From: Liolophura sinensis
Taxonomy: Eukaryota > Mollusca > Polyplacophora > Chitonida > Chitonidae
NCBI RefSeq assembly: GCF_032854445.1
Contig: NC_088298.1
Span: forward strand, 6,809,504-6,873,503
Length of the DNA stretch: 64,000 nt
Direction: 5' to 3'
Shown: in pieces, positions 11,331 through 21,990 of the stretch
How the letters are laid out: each line of letters starts with the position of its first letter
Position numbering within the stretch: position 1 is the first letter of the stretch
The notes under the pieces: model-generated
The model's database searches: none
Told to the model about the DNA's origin: nothing
Seen by the model: only the letters and a program-made list of their open reading frames with translations
Made by a program: the position numbers and the translations under genes

Positions 11331-11650
11331 TGTGTTCTCTTTGTTTATTACACATGATGACGTCACAGTATCTTCTACACACGATGACGTCACAGTATCT
11401 TCTACACACGATGACGTCACAGTATCTTCTAGACCAGTGTCTGATAAATTGCTCTTAACATGAACTGATTTTTTCACCGAATTTTGCTTAAATCGTGATA
11501 CTGGCAAGGGAGCTACTTAAACAAAACCCTGACTAACTGGGGTAAACTGACACGAGAGGCTGTATTTCACAGGATATGTTTGATCGTTTGTCAGCTATCA
11601 ATCTGTTGTCGTTGCTGTCCTAACCGCATTCTTTGCGTTTCTGTCGTTTT
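11330..11650 (+). repeat. family D copy containing the 27-bp expansion
   Basis: After the tandem units the D order resumes with tctagaccagtgtctgataa, then gagaggctgtatttcacagg, and ends in a decayed ctgtcgttttatctgta region. The middle part (ccatggtgctag) is weak or missing. Confidence 0.65.
11350..11435. repeat. 27-bp tandem repeat with three CRE-like palindromes
   Basis: Three units of gatgacgtcacagtatcttc plus tacacac follow each other. Each carries the palindrome TGACGTCA (11358-11365, 11385-11392 and 11412-11419), the consensus binding site of CREB/ATF-type bZIP proteins. The array lies inside a family D copy, just before its tctagaccagtg block, so it probably arose by local expansion within D. 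Any regulatory role is speculation. Confidence 0.85.
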
Positions 11651-12078
11651 ATCTGTAACAGCAGTTATGGCCAAATCTAGGCGTCAAGTGCGACATTTGT
11701 ATACCACTCCACAACGGCAAAGAGAAGTTGATAATCGTAAGAATCGCAAACATCGGTTTCTACAGGAATATGTCACAAATGATGCATGAGGGCAAATAAA
11801 GCTGGTAAAAGACAAGCAGTCGTCAATTTCAGTGATTGACTGTCCCGCTTAATCACGTAGCCCATAACCAGTTTGTTTGTTATTATCCAGTGCTGATAAT
11901 GTGAACAGTCCGTAAAATGACTGTGTTTGACTGTGACTCGAACAGTCACTCTCGAACAGAATCCACGCTGATTGGCTGAGAGTGGGATAGGGATTCCATG
12001 GTTAAACCTCCCAGCTTTGGTGACGCTTGAATAAATCTGCCATATCTGAAATTCAGCTAAGCTTTAGAATAGCCTGCA

Positions 12079-12187
12079 CCTGCCTATCTGTGACAACTGC
12101 CTATCTGTGACAACAACTGCCTATCTGCGACAACAACTGCCTATCTGTCACAACAACTGTCTATGTGTCACAACAACTGCCAATCAG
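12079..12187. repeat. ~20-bp minisatellite (copy 1)
   Basis: About five to six imperfect units of aactgcctatctgtgacaac occur. The same array is present at 13709-13800 in the duplicated segment with one unit fewer, so the unit number differs between the two copies. Confidence 0.85.
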
Positions 12188-12374
12188 CCAATCTACATCC
12201 GACCTGTGAGATACTGTTTAAGCCGATCTGAAAATGAGACAAAATAACTGTAGGATTAAGCAGCTATAGATTATCCACAGTTAAAACATACACGCCTGTT
12301 TGCTTCAATTGTAGTTCAACGCCATACACCTTTCCATGTTTTCGATGGCAGTCAGCTTTTAGGTGAGGTTTAAA

Positions 12375-12435
12375 CACTGACATCTGGCAAGTTACTGACG
12401 ACCTTTCCGACATGTGCACACCGTATTTGTGAATG
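12375..12435 (-). repeat. SINE-F body fragment (copy 1)
   Basis: On the minus strand it reads as the block with gtgcacatgtcggaaaggtc and cgtcagtaacttgccagat, as in the SINE-F pieces at 9041 and 63858. The counterpart in copy 2 is at about 13985-14052. Confidence 0.5.
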
Positions 12436-13161
12436 GCAAAAGATCCTCAACAAGCGTTTGATAACACAAAGGCGACGCGAGCGTTATCCACCGCTTGCCA
12501 TTTCCTCAATTGAAAGCAATGAGAACAATCCGCCATTTGAGGTAACATGCCAAGTAGCCATATTATGTCCATCCTGCAAAAAATGTTCAATTAACTATTT
12601 AGGCCATGAAAAGAAAATAAATGTTCCCCTTATACCCCTTACTTATACTTATTTTATTACTAGATATAGAACGAGTATTATACACACGACTTGGACATTA
12701 TCCTAGGACCACAGATATGAAACTTGAACATGATGTCGATGTTAGATGTGCGTCATTGGAAATTGATGATTGCTTCTCTCTTGCATAATACTAGATTTAT
12801 TTTCTAATATATAGAAATGTATAATATTTCGTGCATATTCCTCTGAGACCTGTTTTTATGCTGTTTTGGAAAGGGGTCTTTCGATTATTAACGTGGAGCC
12901 CCCCTTTTATAGTATAAACAGTGACTCACGCATGTCAGACTTGACGCTTAGATTCACACGAAACTGTCCCCTGATTGATCACTTTTTGTGACCATGCTAC
13001 AGGGAAAAAAATACAATTTTTTCTTACTGAGAATCAGTGAGCCCTGAGAATATAATACAGGGTGTGGTCGTAACCTACGATTGCGAGAGGAAAAAGGGCG
13101 GAACAATACATTGGCCAATTCATATTCATCACCATGACAGGGTACATTATGCTGTCCTTAT

Positions 13162-13361
13162 NNNNNNNNNNNNNNNNNNNNNNNNNNNNNNNNNNNNNNN
13201 NNNNNNNNNNNNNNNNNNNNNNNNNNNNNNNNNNNNNNNNNNNNNNNNNNNNNNNNNNNNNNNNNNNNNNNNNNNNNNNNNNNNNNNNNNNNNNNNNNNN
13301 NNNNNNNNNNNNNNNNNNNNNNNNNNNNNNNNNNNNNNNNNNNNNNNNNNNNNNNNNNNNN
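13162..13361. other. assembly gap, 200 N
   Basis: Exactly 200 unknown bases. A round number of this kind is a placeholder scaffold gap. Reading frames that span it are meaningless. Confidence 0.98.
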
Positions 13362-14932
13362 AATCGCAAAACATCGGTTTCTACAGGAAATATGTCACAA
13401 ATGATGCATGAGGGCAAATAAAGCTGGTAAGGTGTAAAAGACAAGCAGTCGTCAATTTCAGTGATTGACTGTCCGGCTTAATCACGTAGCCCATAACCAG
13501 TTTGTTTGTTATTATCCAGTGCTGATAATGTGAACAGTCCGTAAGATGACTGTGTTTGACTGTGACTTGAACAGTCACTCTCGAACAGAATCCACGCTGA
13601 TTGCTGAGAGTGGCATAGGGATTCCATGGTTTAAACCTCCCAGCTTTGGTGACGCTTGAATAAATCTGCCATATCTGAAATTCAGCTAAGCTTTAGGAAT
13701 AGCCTGCACCTGCCTATCTGTGACAACAACTGCCTATCTGTGACAAAAAACTGCCTATCTGCGACAACAACTGCCTATCTGTCACAACAACTGCCAATCA
13801 GCCCCAATCTACATCCGACCTGTGAGATACTGTTTAAGCTGATCTGAAAATGAGACAAAATAACTGTAGGATTTAGCAGCTATAGATTATCCACGGTATA
13901 AACATACACGGCCTGTTTGCTTCAATTGTAGTTCAACGCCATACACTTTTCCATGTTTTCGATGGCAGTCAGCTTTTTAGGTGAGGTTTAAACCACTGAC
14001 AATCTGGCAAGTTACTGACGACCATCTCCGACATGTGCACACCGTATTTGATGAATGGCAAAAAGATCCTCAACAAGCGTTTGATAAACACAAATGCGAC
14101 GCGAGCGTTATCCACCGCTTGCCATTTCCTCAATTGAAAGCAATGAGAACAATCCCGCCACTTTGAGTGTAACATGCCAAGTAGCCATATTTATGTCCAT
14201 CCTGCAAAAAATGTTCAATTAACTATTTAAGGCCATCAAAAAGAAAATAAATGTTCCCCTTATACCCCTTACTTATACTTATTTTTATTACTAGATATAG
14301 AACGAGTATTATACACACGACTTGGACATTATCCTAGGACCACAGATATGAAACTTGAACAGGATGTAGATGTTAGATGTGCGTCATTGGAAATTGATGA
14401 TTGCTTCTCTCTTGCATAATACTAGATTTATTTTCTAATATATAGAAATGTATAATATTTCGTGCATATTCCTCTGAGACCTGTTTTTTATGCTGTTTTG
14501 GAAATGGGTCTTTCGATTATTAACGTGGAGCCCCCTTTTATAGTATAACAGTGATTCACGCATGTCAGACTTGACGCTTAGATTCACACGAAACTGTCCC
14601 CTGATTGATCTTACTGAGAATCAGTGAGCCCTGAGAATATAATACAGGGTGTGGTCGTAAACCTACGATTGGGAGACGAAAAAGGGCGGAACAATAACAT
14701 TGGCCAATGAGATCAAAGGTCGTGTCAGGTATAAAGCTTGAACTAATATGATGGAGCATAATTTTTTCCCGTTTTCCGGAAGCGTATGTTATCGCCTTTC
14801 GAAACATAAAGTTTCCTTTCCTTCACCAATTTTCACACCAAAAAACCAATCCACAAAAACAAGGCAATTGCTCGTTATTGCTTCATGCAATTCATATTCA
14901 TCACCATGACAGGGTACATTATGCTGTCCTTA
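13362..14932 (+). repeat. direct duplication, copy 2 (right of gap)
   Basis: It begins immediately after the N run at the same point (aatcgcaaa...catcggttt) found at 11742 and continues to the tgctgtccttat that ends copy 1. It keeps an extra stretch of about 180 bp (about 14707-14890) that copy 1 lacks and misses the insertion of about 40 bp. It contains the right terminus of the E-family TIR element at about 14555-14583. Confidence 0.9.
13709..13800. repeat. ~20-bp minisatellite (copy 2)
   Basis: Four to five units of aactgcctatctgtgacaac type. It is the counterpart of 12079-12187. Confidence 0.85.
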
Positions 14933-14959
14933 TTCAGAGAGATTGAACAGTTTATGTGG

Positions 14960-15105
14960 TAAAATTATTACTCGTATACAGGGCCCTATTTTCCTGTATT
15001 TTGGTGTATAAATTCTTTCTTCGCTGCCAAATGGCCAGTTTTTGACGTACATATGTAGGCTTGACATAAAAATAATGGAAAATTGTCAATATTCTGAGTT
15101 GTAAA
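14960..15105 (+). repeat. segment G, joined to SINE-A
   Basis: The stretch with attattactcgtatacaggg, ggtgtataaattctttcttc, gccaaatggccagtttttga and ttgtcaatattctgagttgt is found inverted at 17351-17483 and, diverged, at 16960-17080. In two of the three cases it sits at the same internal point of SINE-A. Confidence 0.75.
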
Positions 15106-15347
15106 TTCCTCGCTTGGTGTTCAGCATGATGGGGATGGTGCGACGGCCTCTTGACCCTTATCTATATAATGGCTTGGGCGGGGCTGCTTACTTGCGGCCT
15201 CAGTAAGACGTTTCAGTGAAGCAGTACTAGATAAAAGAGCGGTGGAAATCCGTCCTGCAACAAGGCGGCACATTACATGCACTCTAAGGATTCCTTCGTC
15301 GTCATATGAAAAACTGCTAAGTACGAGGTTAAACCCACTCACTCAAT
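15106..15347 (+). mobile_element. SINE-A body and tail following segment G
   Basis: It starts at attcctcgcttggtgttcag and ends with the cgaggttaaacccactcact tail. The tRNA-like head is replaced by segment G. Confidence 0.85.
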
Positions 15348-15349
15348 AT

Positions 15350-15915
15350 TCTGGGCACGTAACATTGTATGGCCCCAAATGTCTAATCTCTGTGTTTTAA
15401 TACAGCTAGAGTACAACGAGGGAGGCGGGCGGGAGATATGCCAGGATACTGGTACATAACATTGCTCTTTATAACTTATTATACCGAACTGTACTGAAAT
15501 ATTTTAGATTCTGCTTATCAAACAAACTGCATGAGGCGATACACACACACACATATATATATATGCCCGTGTTGATGAATTTGCACAAAATCACGGTGTA
15601 AGTTCTGGAAAATTGGCCTTTGGCGATTCTGAGATACATCGCAATTATACCCTTGAACCTTGGCATATCTGCTCAACTACATCGCATATTTTCTACATAA
15701 TGGAATAGCTGATGAATTGAGACAATTGTTCCTGTTTTGCGCAGTACTGTATGACATATATCACTTAAACGGGATAATGTCAAGGTGATATGGTAGTGGT
15801 TTACAAATTACACCTCACGGGGTCCACCATCAGGTATACAGTCTTGTCGCCTATATTCAGCTATCTGCAAAATCTCTTTCACTCGTTGCTTCTTGCTTTG
15901 AAATAAAATGATAGG
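15350..15915. other. unclassified, with an (AC)n(AT)n microsatellite
   Basis: The microsatellite lies at 15539-15564. Nothing else is recognisable. Confidence 0.5.
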
Positions 15916-15918
15916 ATC

Positions 15919-16545
15919 AAAATGTAAGCAGATCCCCAAAACACACAAATGAACATGTGGCATGTTAACGTCAAAATCTAACCAGTTCCTCAAAACACAA
16001 CAGTCAACACATGGCATGCTAACACCAAAATGCAAGCAGATCCGCAAACATACAACAGCCAACATGTTGACACCAAAATGTAAGCAGATCCTCAAAAACA
16101 CACAACAGCCAACATATGGAATGTTGACAACAAGATGTAAGCAGATCCCCAGAACAGGCAACAGTCTACATGTGGCATGTAAACACCAAAATGTAAGCAG
16201 ATCCAAAAGCACAGAACAATCAACGAGTGGCATGTTAACACCAGAATGTAAGCAGATCCTCAAAACACACAACAGCCAATATATGGAATGTTAACACCAA
16301 AATGTAAGCAGATCCCCAAAACACATTAGCCAATATATGCAATGTTAACACCAAAATGTAAGCAGATCCCCAAAACACATTAGCCAACATATGGTATGTT
16401 AACACCAAAATGTAAGGAGATCCGAAAAACACACAGTACTCAAAGCGTAGCATGTTAACACCAAAATGTAAGCAGATCCCCAAAACACACAACAGCCCAC
16501 ATGTGGCATGTTAACACCAAAATGTAAGCAGATCCCCCAAACCAC
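15919..16545. repeat. ~53-58-bp tandem array, about 12 units
   Basis: The core caaaatgtaagcagatcc recurs at about 15918, 15972, 16028, 16074, 16130, 16186, 16242, 16298, 16351, 16404, 16460 and 16516. Between cores lie cacacaacagccaacat-type spacers of variable length. The 154-codon minus frame (15808-16272) is a shadow of the array. Confidence 0.92.
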
Positions 16546-16726
16546 ACGCTGAATAAACCTGAGCGAAAACGGCACCGCTATGCCAGGGATTTTCCCAGAA
16601 TGCACCGAAGTAGAAAACTTCATTTTCCTTCCAATGATATGGACGCCGAACACTATACTCTTATTAACTCCACAAATGTGTCCAAATCGTGTGTTATGTT
16701 GCTTAATAGATTAATCTAAAGATGTT
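16546..16726. other. no recognisable feature
   Basis: A short unique-looking stretch between the array and an E fragment. Confidence 0.4.
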
Positions 16727-16835
16727 TGCCAGCTGCGCTTTGATTGTAACATGTCTTATGCAGCGATCTTGTTCAACACGATTAATGTACTGCCTCCTAG
16801 CCCCGGGCTAAAGGTAACTATACAGAGCTATGAAG
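16727..16835 (+). repeat. family E distal fragment
   Basis: It carries gctgcgctttgattgtaaca, gttcaacacgattaatgtac and cctagccccgggctaaaggt, matching 50105-50220. Confidence 0.7.
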
Positions 16836-16959
16836 CAGGACCACAATCATCCCGAGGAAAGTGCCCTCGCTGAGGATGTGATGATTCGTTATGTCAGAGC
16901 CCGCCATGCTGTGTCATATCAGCATTTCACAAGGGTGAGAATCAGTACCCTATCAGCAC

Positions 16960-17080
16960 TTCTGTTTCTCGGAGGTAATTCTGTGTATTTTAGGGTGTGC
17001 AGTCTATTTTTCGCTTCTAGCCTGCCAGTTTTAGCGTACAGGTGCACGCTTGGTATTAAAATGATGGAAATTGTCTAAGT
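16960..17080 (+). repeat. segment G, diverged copy
   Basis: The order tgtgtattttagggtgtgca, cgcttctagcctgccagttt, taaaatgatggaaattgtct parallels 15000-15090 with many substitutions. It stands directly before an inverted SINE-A. Confidence 0.5.
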
Positions 17081-17082
17081 TT

Positions 17083-17575
17083 TGAGTGAGTGCGAGTGAG
17101 TGCTTGGGGTTTAACGTCGTACTCAACAATTTTTCAGTCATATGACGACGAAGGCATCCTTAGGGTGCATGTACGTGTAATGTGCCTCCTTGTAGCAGGA
17201 CGGATTTCCACCGCTCTTTTATCTAGTGCTGCTTCACTGAGACGACTTACCGGAGGCAAGTAAGCCGTACCGCCCGAGCCATTATACTGATACGGGTCAA
17301 CCAATCGTTGCACTATGCCCTTCATGCTGAACGCCAAGCGAGGAATTTACAACTCAGAATATTGATAATTTTCCATTATCTTTATGTCAAGCATACATCT
17401 GTACGTCAAAAACTGGCCATTTGGCGGCGAAGAAAGAATTTATACACCAAAATAGGGCCCTGTATAAGAGTAATAATTTTAAAGTCTTAGGTGTGAGTCG
17501 ATTAAGGACTGATCCTGCATCTATCGGTCCCGAAGCGGACGCTCTACCAACTGTGCTATACGGTACAGTGTCTAA
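17083..17575 (-). mobile_element. SINE-A with internal segment G (composite)
   Basis: The tail and body on the minus strand (17083-17350) are followed by an inverted segment G (17351-17483). The rest of SINE-A then resumes with taaagtcttaggtgtgagtc and the tRNA-like head (about 17519-17566, cgaagcggacgctctaccaa on the plus strand). The join points match the composite at 14960-15347. This suggests either a mobile composite subfamily or an insertion of G into an ancestral SINE that later spread. Confidence 0.75.
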
Positions 17576-17579
17576 GTGT

Positions 17580-18295
17580 GAGCAGGTATGGGTTAATGAT
17601 GAAAGTGTGAAATTCCGGGCGAGAGGACACAAGAAGACACCTGGGGATGAGGCTGCGAATGACGTCCCATTGGCGTTACTAGACACGCCTTCGAGCTGTA
17701 TGTCCAGATTTTGACAGTCAACCTTTGTCAAGATTTTTATGGCGTCTTTCTGACAGGCTTGGCCAGATATGCCACCAAAGCTTATTGGCCATGGAATGTT
17801 TGGGACTGCGCTACAGCGCTAAACGTTAACATTGTCGCTTGTGGAAAGTTAACAGGGATTTTACCCCATCTGCCGAGAAACAGATGTTCCTTATTCCCAT
17901 GTGACGTGAAAATGTCAACGGCCAATTACTTCCACTGGCTGAAGAGATAACCAGGAATTAAAAAACATCAAGAAACAAATCATTTTACCTGCTGAGAAAA
18001 ATTTTAAAAAAAACACAACATCGGTTCAAAATAAGTGAGACAGTTAATTGTCAAATGGCTAGACTATTGGGAAATTAAGAGAAAATGGGTGTCAAGTGTC
18101 TTTCATGTTAATCTCTAGTATCCCTGTCGTTAAAATCCTAGTAGCGAGGCAATAAAAAATGGATGTGTAATGTGTGCAATTTATTTTCAAATGAGTCTTA
18201 GGTTCATCGGCAATCATATTGCATGATTCTTGCCTCAGGTAATAAACAGCGATAATGTAGCATTTAAATTGTTACATAATTAGAAATTGTTAAAT
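17580..18295. other. no recognisable feature
   Basis: The plus-strand frames at 17421-17714 and 17711-17950 lack known domains. The first begins inside segment G, so neither is called as a gene. Confidence 0.45.
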
Positions 18296-18299
18296 TTTA

Positions 18300-18430
18300 T
18301 CATGATTTATTTGTTTATTTATTTGATTGTTGTTTTACGCCGTACTCAAGAATATTTCACTTATATGAAGGCTGCCAGCATTATGTTGGGAAGAAACCAG
18401 ACAGAGCCTGAGAGAAACAACGACCAATTT
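18300..18430 (-). mobile_element. SINE-B tail fragment
   Basis: It carries tttatttatttgattgttgt, tacgccgtactcaagaatat and gccagcattatgttggga. It ends before the tRNA-like head. Confidence 0.8.
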
Positions 18431-18895
18431 TATCTTGAGGGCAGATTGTCTTGGACAAAACAACTTTTTTATGACTAGTTGGAAATGACCTCGATAAATG
18501 AAATTTGAGTCAAGTTATATACACATTTTGTCATGATCTTCGTTTCACTTCTGTAAGTGCTGTATTAAATCAGAGTCCATGTAGTCGTGGTAATATGGTG
18601 GGCGCGTCACTTGTCACTGTGCGGGCAGGCATTTACAGGAGCAGCTGAAATAAAAGCTGAGCAGATTGACAAGGGGCTGAATTGTACTGATTGTCGGTGT
18701 GATGGTTAATGGAGGCCTGTATAGAGCACGACCTTTGCGAAATAAGCGGGGGGCGCGAAGGTTGTGATTTAATAAAAAGCTGCAACCTCCGCGACCTTCT
18801 TGCCCCCGTGAAACACACTAGACAGCTAGACCTCCACGGTCTTCCAAGTTTACCGCGGTGGCACAAAGGTCGCGATAAAAAGTGAGCGCTGCCAT
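18431..18895. other. unclassified; weak inverted GC-rich blocks
   Basis: GC-rich stretches gcggggggcgcgaaggttgt and ctccgcgaccttcttgcccc (18745-18810) are partly complementary and could fold, but the pairing is imperfect. No gene is supported. Confidence 0.35.
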
Positions 18896-18985
18896 GATAT
18901 ACGTATGACCGTTTGCCAACTATCACGTTGTCCTGCTCTGGTTTTGTTAGCTATACTGTAGTCTTTAGTTTTATAGAATACATGA
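18895..18985 (+). repeat. family D right-end fragment
   Basis: It contains atacgtatgaccgtttgcca, actatcacgttgtcctgct and gctatactgtagtctttag in D order. Confidence 0.7.
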
Positions 18986-18989
18986 CGCT

Positions 18990-19440
18990 TTTGCCAGCTC
19001 AGTTCGAAGGCTTGACCCTCATACCGGAACCTCCAGAGCACCAGCTAATTATTAACAGCTGCAAATTTGTGTAAACTTTGAGTTAAGCTGCGTTAGGGAT
19101 ACTTTGTGAAATTCTAAAAGCGCATCAAATGTTTCGACGACATCGTATTTTGCAGACGAAGAAATGCCCCGACGATTTCACTCTGTCCGCGCAGTGTGTT
19201 CGCACCAGCGAATTTAGACAATCGAGCTGATAAAAAAAACAGCACAAAATTGTGTTGACCTCTGGCATTTAGTTTGTGTCACGTGATTTACTTTGTCACA
19301 TGACATAATCTGTACTGACCACGATCAACGGAAAAATCTACCCACTGTGTCCCCGGCTTAAATTGCATCAGGGCACAGAAAGAGAAGTTCGTAGGCTTAT
19401 CATAGATTAGTCACATCCTTTAATAGTTGATATAATATGA
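18990..19440. other. no recognisable feature
   Basis: No frame above 60 codons has support, and no repeat is identified. Confidence 0.4.
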
Positions 19441-19490
19441 TATAAAAGTCTTCAGCATAGACAGTAAAACTAGAGCAGGGTCGACAATTA
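19441..19490 (-). repeat. family D end fragment
   Basis: The short block gtcttcagcatagacagtaa followed by actagagcagggtcgaca matches the minus-strand D terminus. Confidence 0.55.
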
Positions 19491-19514
19491 TACATTAACT
19501 TCTACATCTCTTTT

Positions 19515-19650
19515 TTTAACTGTATTTATTTGACTGGTGTTTTTGGTCGTACTCAAGAGTATTTCTCTTATACAACGCATTATGATGGCACGAAACCGGG
19601 TTGGATGAAATCCATGACCATTCTCAGGTTGGCAAAACACTGAAGAGCTA
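19515..19650 (-). mobile_element. SINE-B tail fragment, diverged
   Basis: It carries tatttatttgactggtgttt, gtcgtactcaagagtatttc and gaccattctcaggttggc. Confidence 0.7.
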
Positions 19651-20860
19651 ATATAAAGATTTCAGATCGTGCTAAGAAAGCACAGGTCTACTCTCCATTT
19701 ATTTTTCTAATTTACACCAACTCCTCTCAATAAAAGCAAAAGCGGAATTTTTTATCGAGCCTCCGCATGCAGTCCCACGTGTGGCTGCAGGATGGATTAC
19801 ACCGTCACTGCCAGTTATTGTTAACTACAAAGTGCCACCTTTGATCGTGAGCATCCATGTCAGAGCATCCTACATTTATTTCTCTAATTCACCCGTCGCC
19901 GTGATTATGATTGACCAATATGTCTGTCATGCGATGACTGCAGGCAGTGATCGTGACGTTACATTCAAATTTATTACCATTATTATCTATACTATCCCCA
20001 CTGAAGATGTTAGTAGTTAATGCTTAATTGTGTATGACCGTGTCAAAGCGCATCCCCCCCACCCCTCCTCCAGCCCACATGACTAACGTCAAAGCTTCCG
20101 CACACATATTCGTTTAAAGGAAAGTCACGTTTACAAAAAAGTGACATGAACTAACAGGTTAAAGTGCAAGAGTTGGGTGAAGTACGACTACATTTTGGTT
20201 TCCAACCTGACTATGCAGTTCCTGACGTCATAAGCGGTACAGGCTTAGGCCAAGCGCTATGGGACACTATGCCCAGAGAGTGGCGAAAGTGGCTTGTTGT
20301 GACAGAAATTAACCCGTTACAACAATCCCATTTAAAGCAAAAACAATGTATTTGCTTTTTGCAAGTGTTAATTTTGATGAGATTTCTTTGGCATTCTCTA
20401 AATCCGTTTCGTGGTACGTAACGAAAGAAGTCTCATTCAGAATTGTAATTGTGTTGTGGTCATAAAATGAATGTAGCGTTTAGCGTTTTACACCTTTCAA
20501 CATGCCCCTATTTTTGTCATCCAATATCCGCTGCTCACAGTAAACCACTGATCTTGGCGAGCCCTGGGAAGCATAACGGCTAGACAGAGTTCTGAGGGCA
20601 CTTTGAATACGAAGACCATTGTACTGTTTTGTAACATAGTCTATGCAGATTTTGCAGTTGCACATGAGTTTATACATATACATTACGTGAATTGCGATCT
20701 CTGTCATTTTCCCAGTTCTCCTTTCTTCATGGAAGATTTGTTTTGCCGAAAGCCATAACTGTTTCCCACGCCTAAAATATTCGCACCTTGATATGGCCGA
20801 AATACATAGCTCTACACCCCAATCGTTCTTTCCTTTCTTCATTCATTCACGTAAGGCCTG
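19651..20860. other. no recognisable feature
   Basis: Frames at 19781-20020, 20164-20421 (plus) and 20480-20842 (minus) show no domain, signal peptide or repeat match. Without transcript evidence they are not annotated as genes. Confidence 0.45.
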
Positions 20861-20861
20861 T

Positions 20862-20970
20862 TTGTACGATGCAATAGGCAATGCAGACTTGTACGATGCA
20901 ATAGGCAATGCAGATTTGTACGATACAATAGGCAATGCAGATTTGTATGATGCAATAGGCACTGCAGACA
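20862..20970. repeat. 27-bp tandem repeat, 4 units
   Basis: Units of ttgtacgatgcaataggcaa plus tgcagac repeat four times. In the plus frame at 20793-21077 they encode the 9-residue repeat LYDAIGNAD, but the frame has no other supporting feature. Confidence 0.9.
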
Positions 20971-21560
20971 AACAATTGGGACTTGAGGCACAGATGAAAA
21001 CTTCTGTAACATTTTGGAAAAGAGACTGTGAATGTTTGTTGGACTTTTACGATCGATTCAAACATAGTGTGTGGTAAACTGCATTCGCCAGTGGGCTATA
21101 AATCCGTACATGGCGTAGGAAAAGTTATTTTACACAAAACTTTACGTAAATACCTTAAGCAATGGCATCCCTAAAATAAATAAACCCAATTCCGCTGATT
21201 TAAGATTACCAGCAAAACAGAAATCAACAGGACAACACATAAAACTACAAAGATCGTAACTGCGTGATTTTGCTAACAAGAATGCCTTAAATTTGTGTCC
21301 ATATCGATTCCTAGGGAAAATCAGAAGTTTGTGGCCATTAAATATGAATTGCCATGCTTTTGCTTTCTATGTTCCTGTAAAAGAAAAACATAGCTTAGCA
21401 TACATCATATATCACCAGAAATATCAGATATTGCTCTTTCCAGTTATAAACACAAATATGTTTGTTTGTTTCTAAGAAATTGAACATACTATAGTTCTAA
21501 ACATAAGGCAATTTCACCGAGCTCTTGCAATTGGTCACGATTATATCGGTAAGAGGCAAG
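20971..21560. other. no recognisable feature
   Basis: AT-rich, with only a 60-codon frame at 21293-21475 and no family match. Confidence 0.4.
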
Positions 21561-21562
21561 AG

Positions 21563-21672
21563 TCTGACAAATTGACATGAGGCCCTATTTCGTAGGTTAC
21601 ATTTGACCATTCGCGAACTATCACACTCTCCTTGTTGTTCTGGGTTTACTCTCTATACTGTAGGGCATTTAT
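21563..21672 (+). repeat. family D right-end fragment
   Basis: It carries aattgacatgaggccctatt, aactatcacactctccttgt and tttactctctatactgtagg. Confidence 0.75.
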
Positions 21673-21924
21673 ATTTATTGCAACAATTCACCCTAGAATG
21701 GAGTCACCATCAAAACAATTCATCATTATCATCAAGGCTATTTTAGTGACTCCTGTCTAATTGAAAAGATGAAATCCAGTCAGTAGGATCCAACTCGAGC
21801 TCACCTATAGACGGCATTCCACACTCATGATTCCAGTCCCCTGACCAAACCTAGTGAAAAAAAGCCGTCTCTGAAGTGTTTCCTGGAGTTACAATAAAAC
21901 ACCAAATATTTGTGTAATCACTTC

Positions 21925-21990
21925 ATTGTTACTTAACGGCGTACTCAGAAATGTTTCACTTACACGATGTTGGTCCATGTCATGGGTGGA
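21925..21990 (-). mobile_element. SINE-B tail remnant
   Basis: The block ttaacggcgtactcagaaat followed by gtttcacttacacgatgt is all that remains. Confidence 0.55.

Larger units (their letters stand above)
11681..12957. mobile_element. candidate TIR element of the E family (~1.28 kb)
   Basis: The left end ctaggcgtcaagtgcgacat and the right end atgtcagacttgacgcttag are inverted relative to each other, matching at about three quarters or more of some 25 positions. The inner flank on the left (ataatcgtaagaatcgcaaa) and the block before the right end (gtctttcgattattaacgtg) are also E-terminal sequence in opposite orientation. This gives a terminal-inverted-repeat layout. No transposase frame is visible inside, so it would be non-autonomous. 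Target-site duplications were not resolved. Confidence 0.5.
11742..13161 (+). repeat. direct duplication, copy 1 (left of gap)
   Basis: Nearly identical to 13362-14932. It ends exactly at the N run with tgctgtccttat. Differences are mostly single-base indels in short homopolymers, one insertion of about 40 bp in this copy (about 12980-13020) and one deletion of about 180 bp near 13113. The position at the two contig edges suggests two haplotypes or an unmerged overlap and not a biological tandem duplication. Confidence 0.9.

Noticed and set aside
13034-13444. frames of 75-136 codons around 13.1-13.4 kb
   Set aside because: They span the 200-N gap, so their open length is an artefact of unknown bases.
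15808-16272. 154-codon minus frame as a cysteine-rich protein
   Set aside because: It lies across the ~55-bp tandem array, whose repeats account for the recurring Leu/Cys motif.
20164-20421. 85-codon plus frame as a small gene
   Set aside because: I saw no domain, no repeat relationship and no splice or promoter evidence. Random frames of this size are expected in 64 kb.
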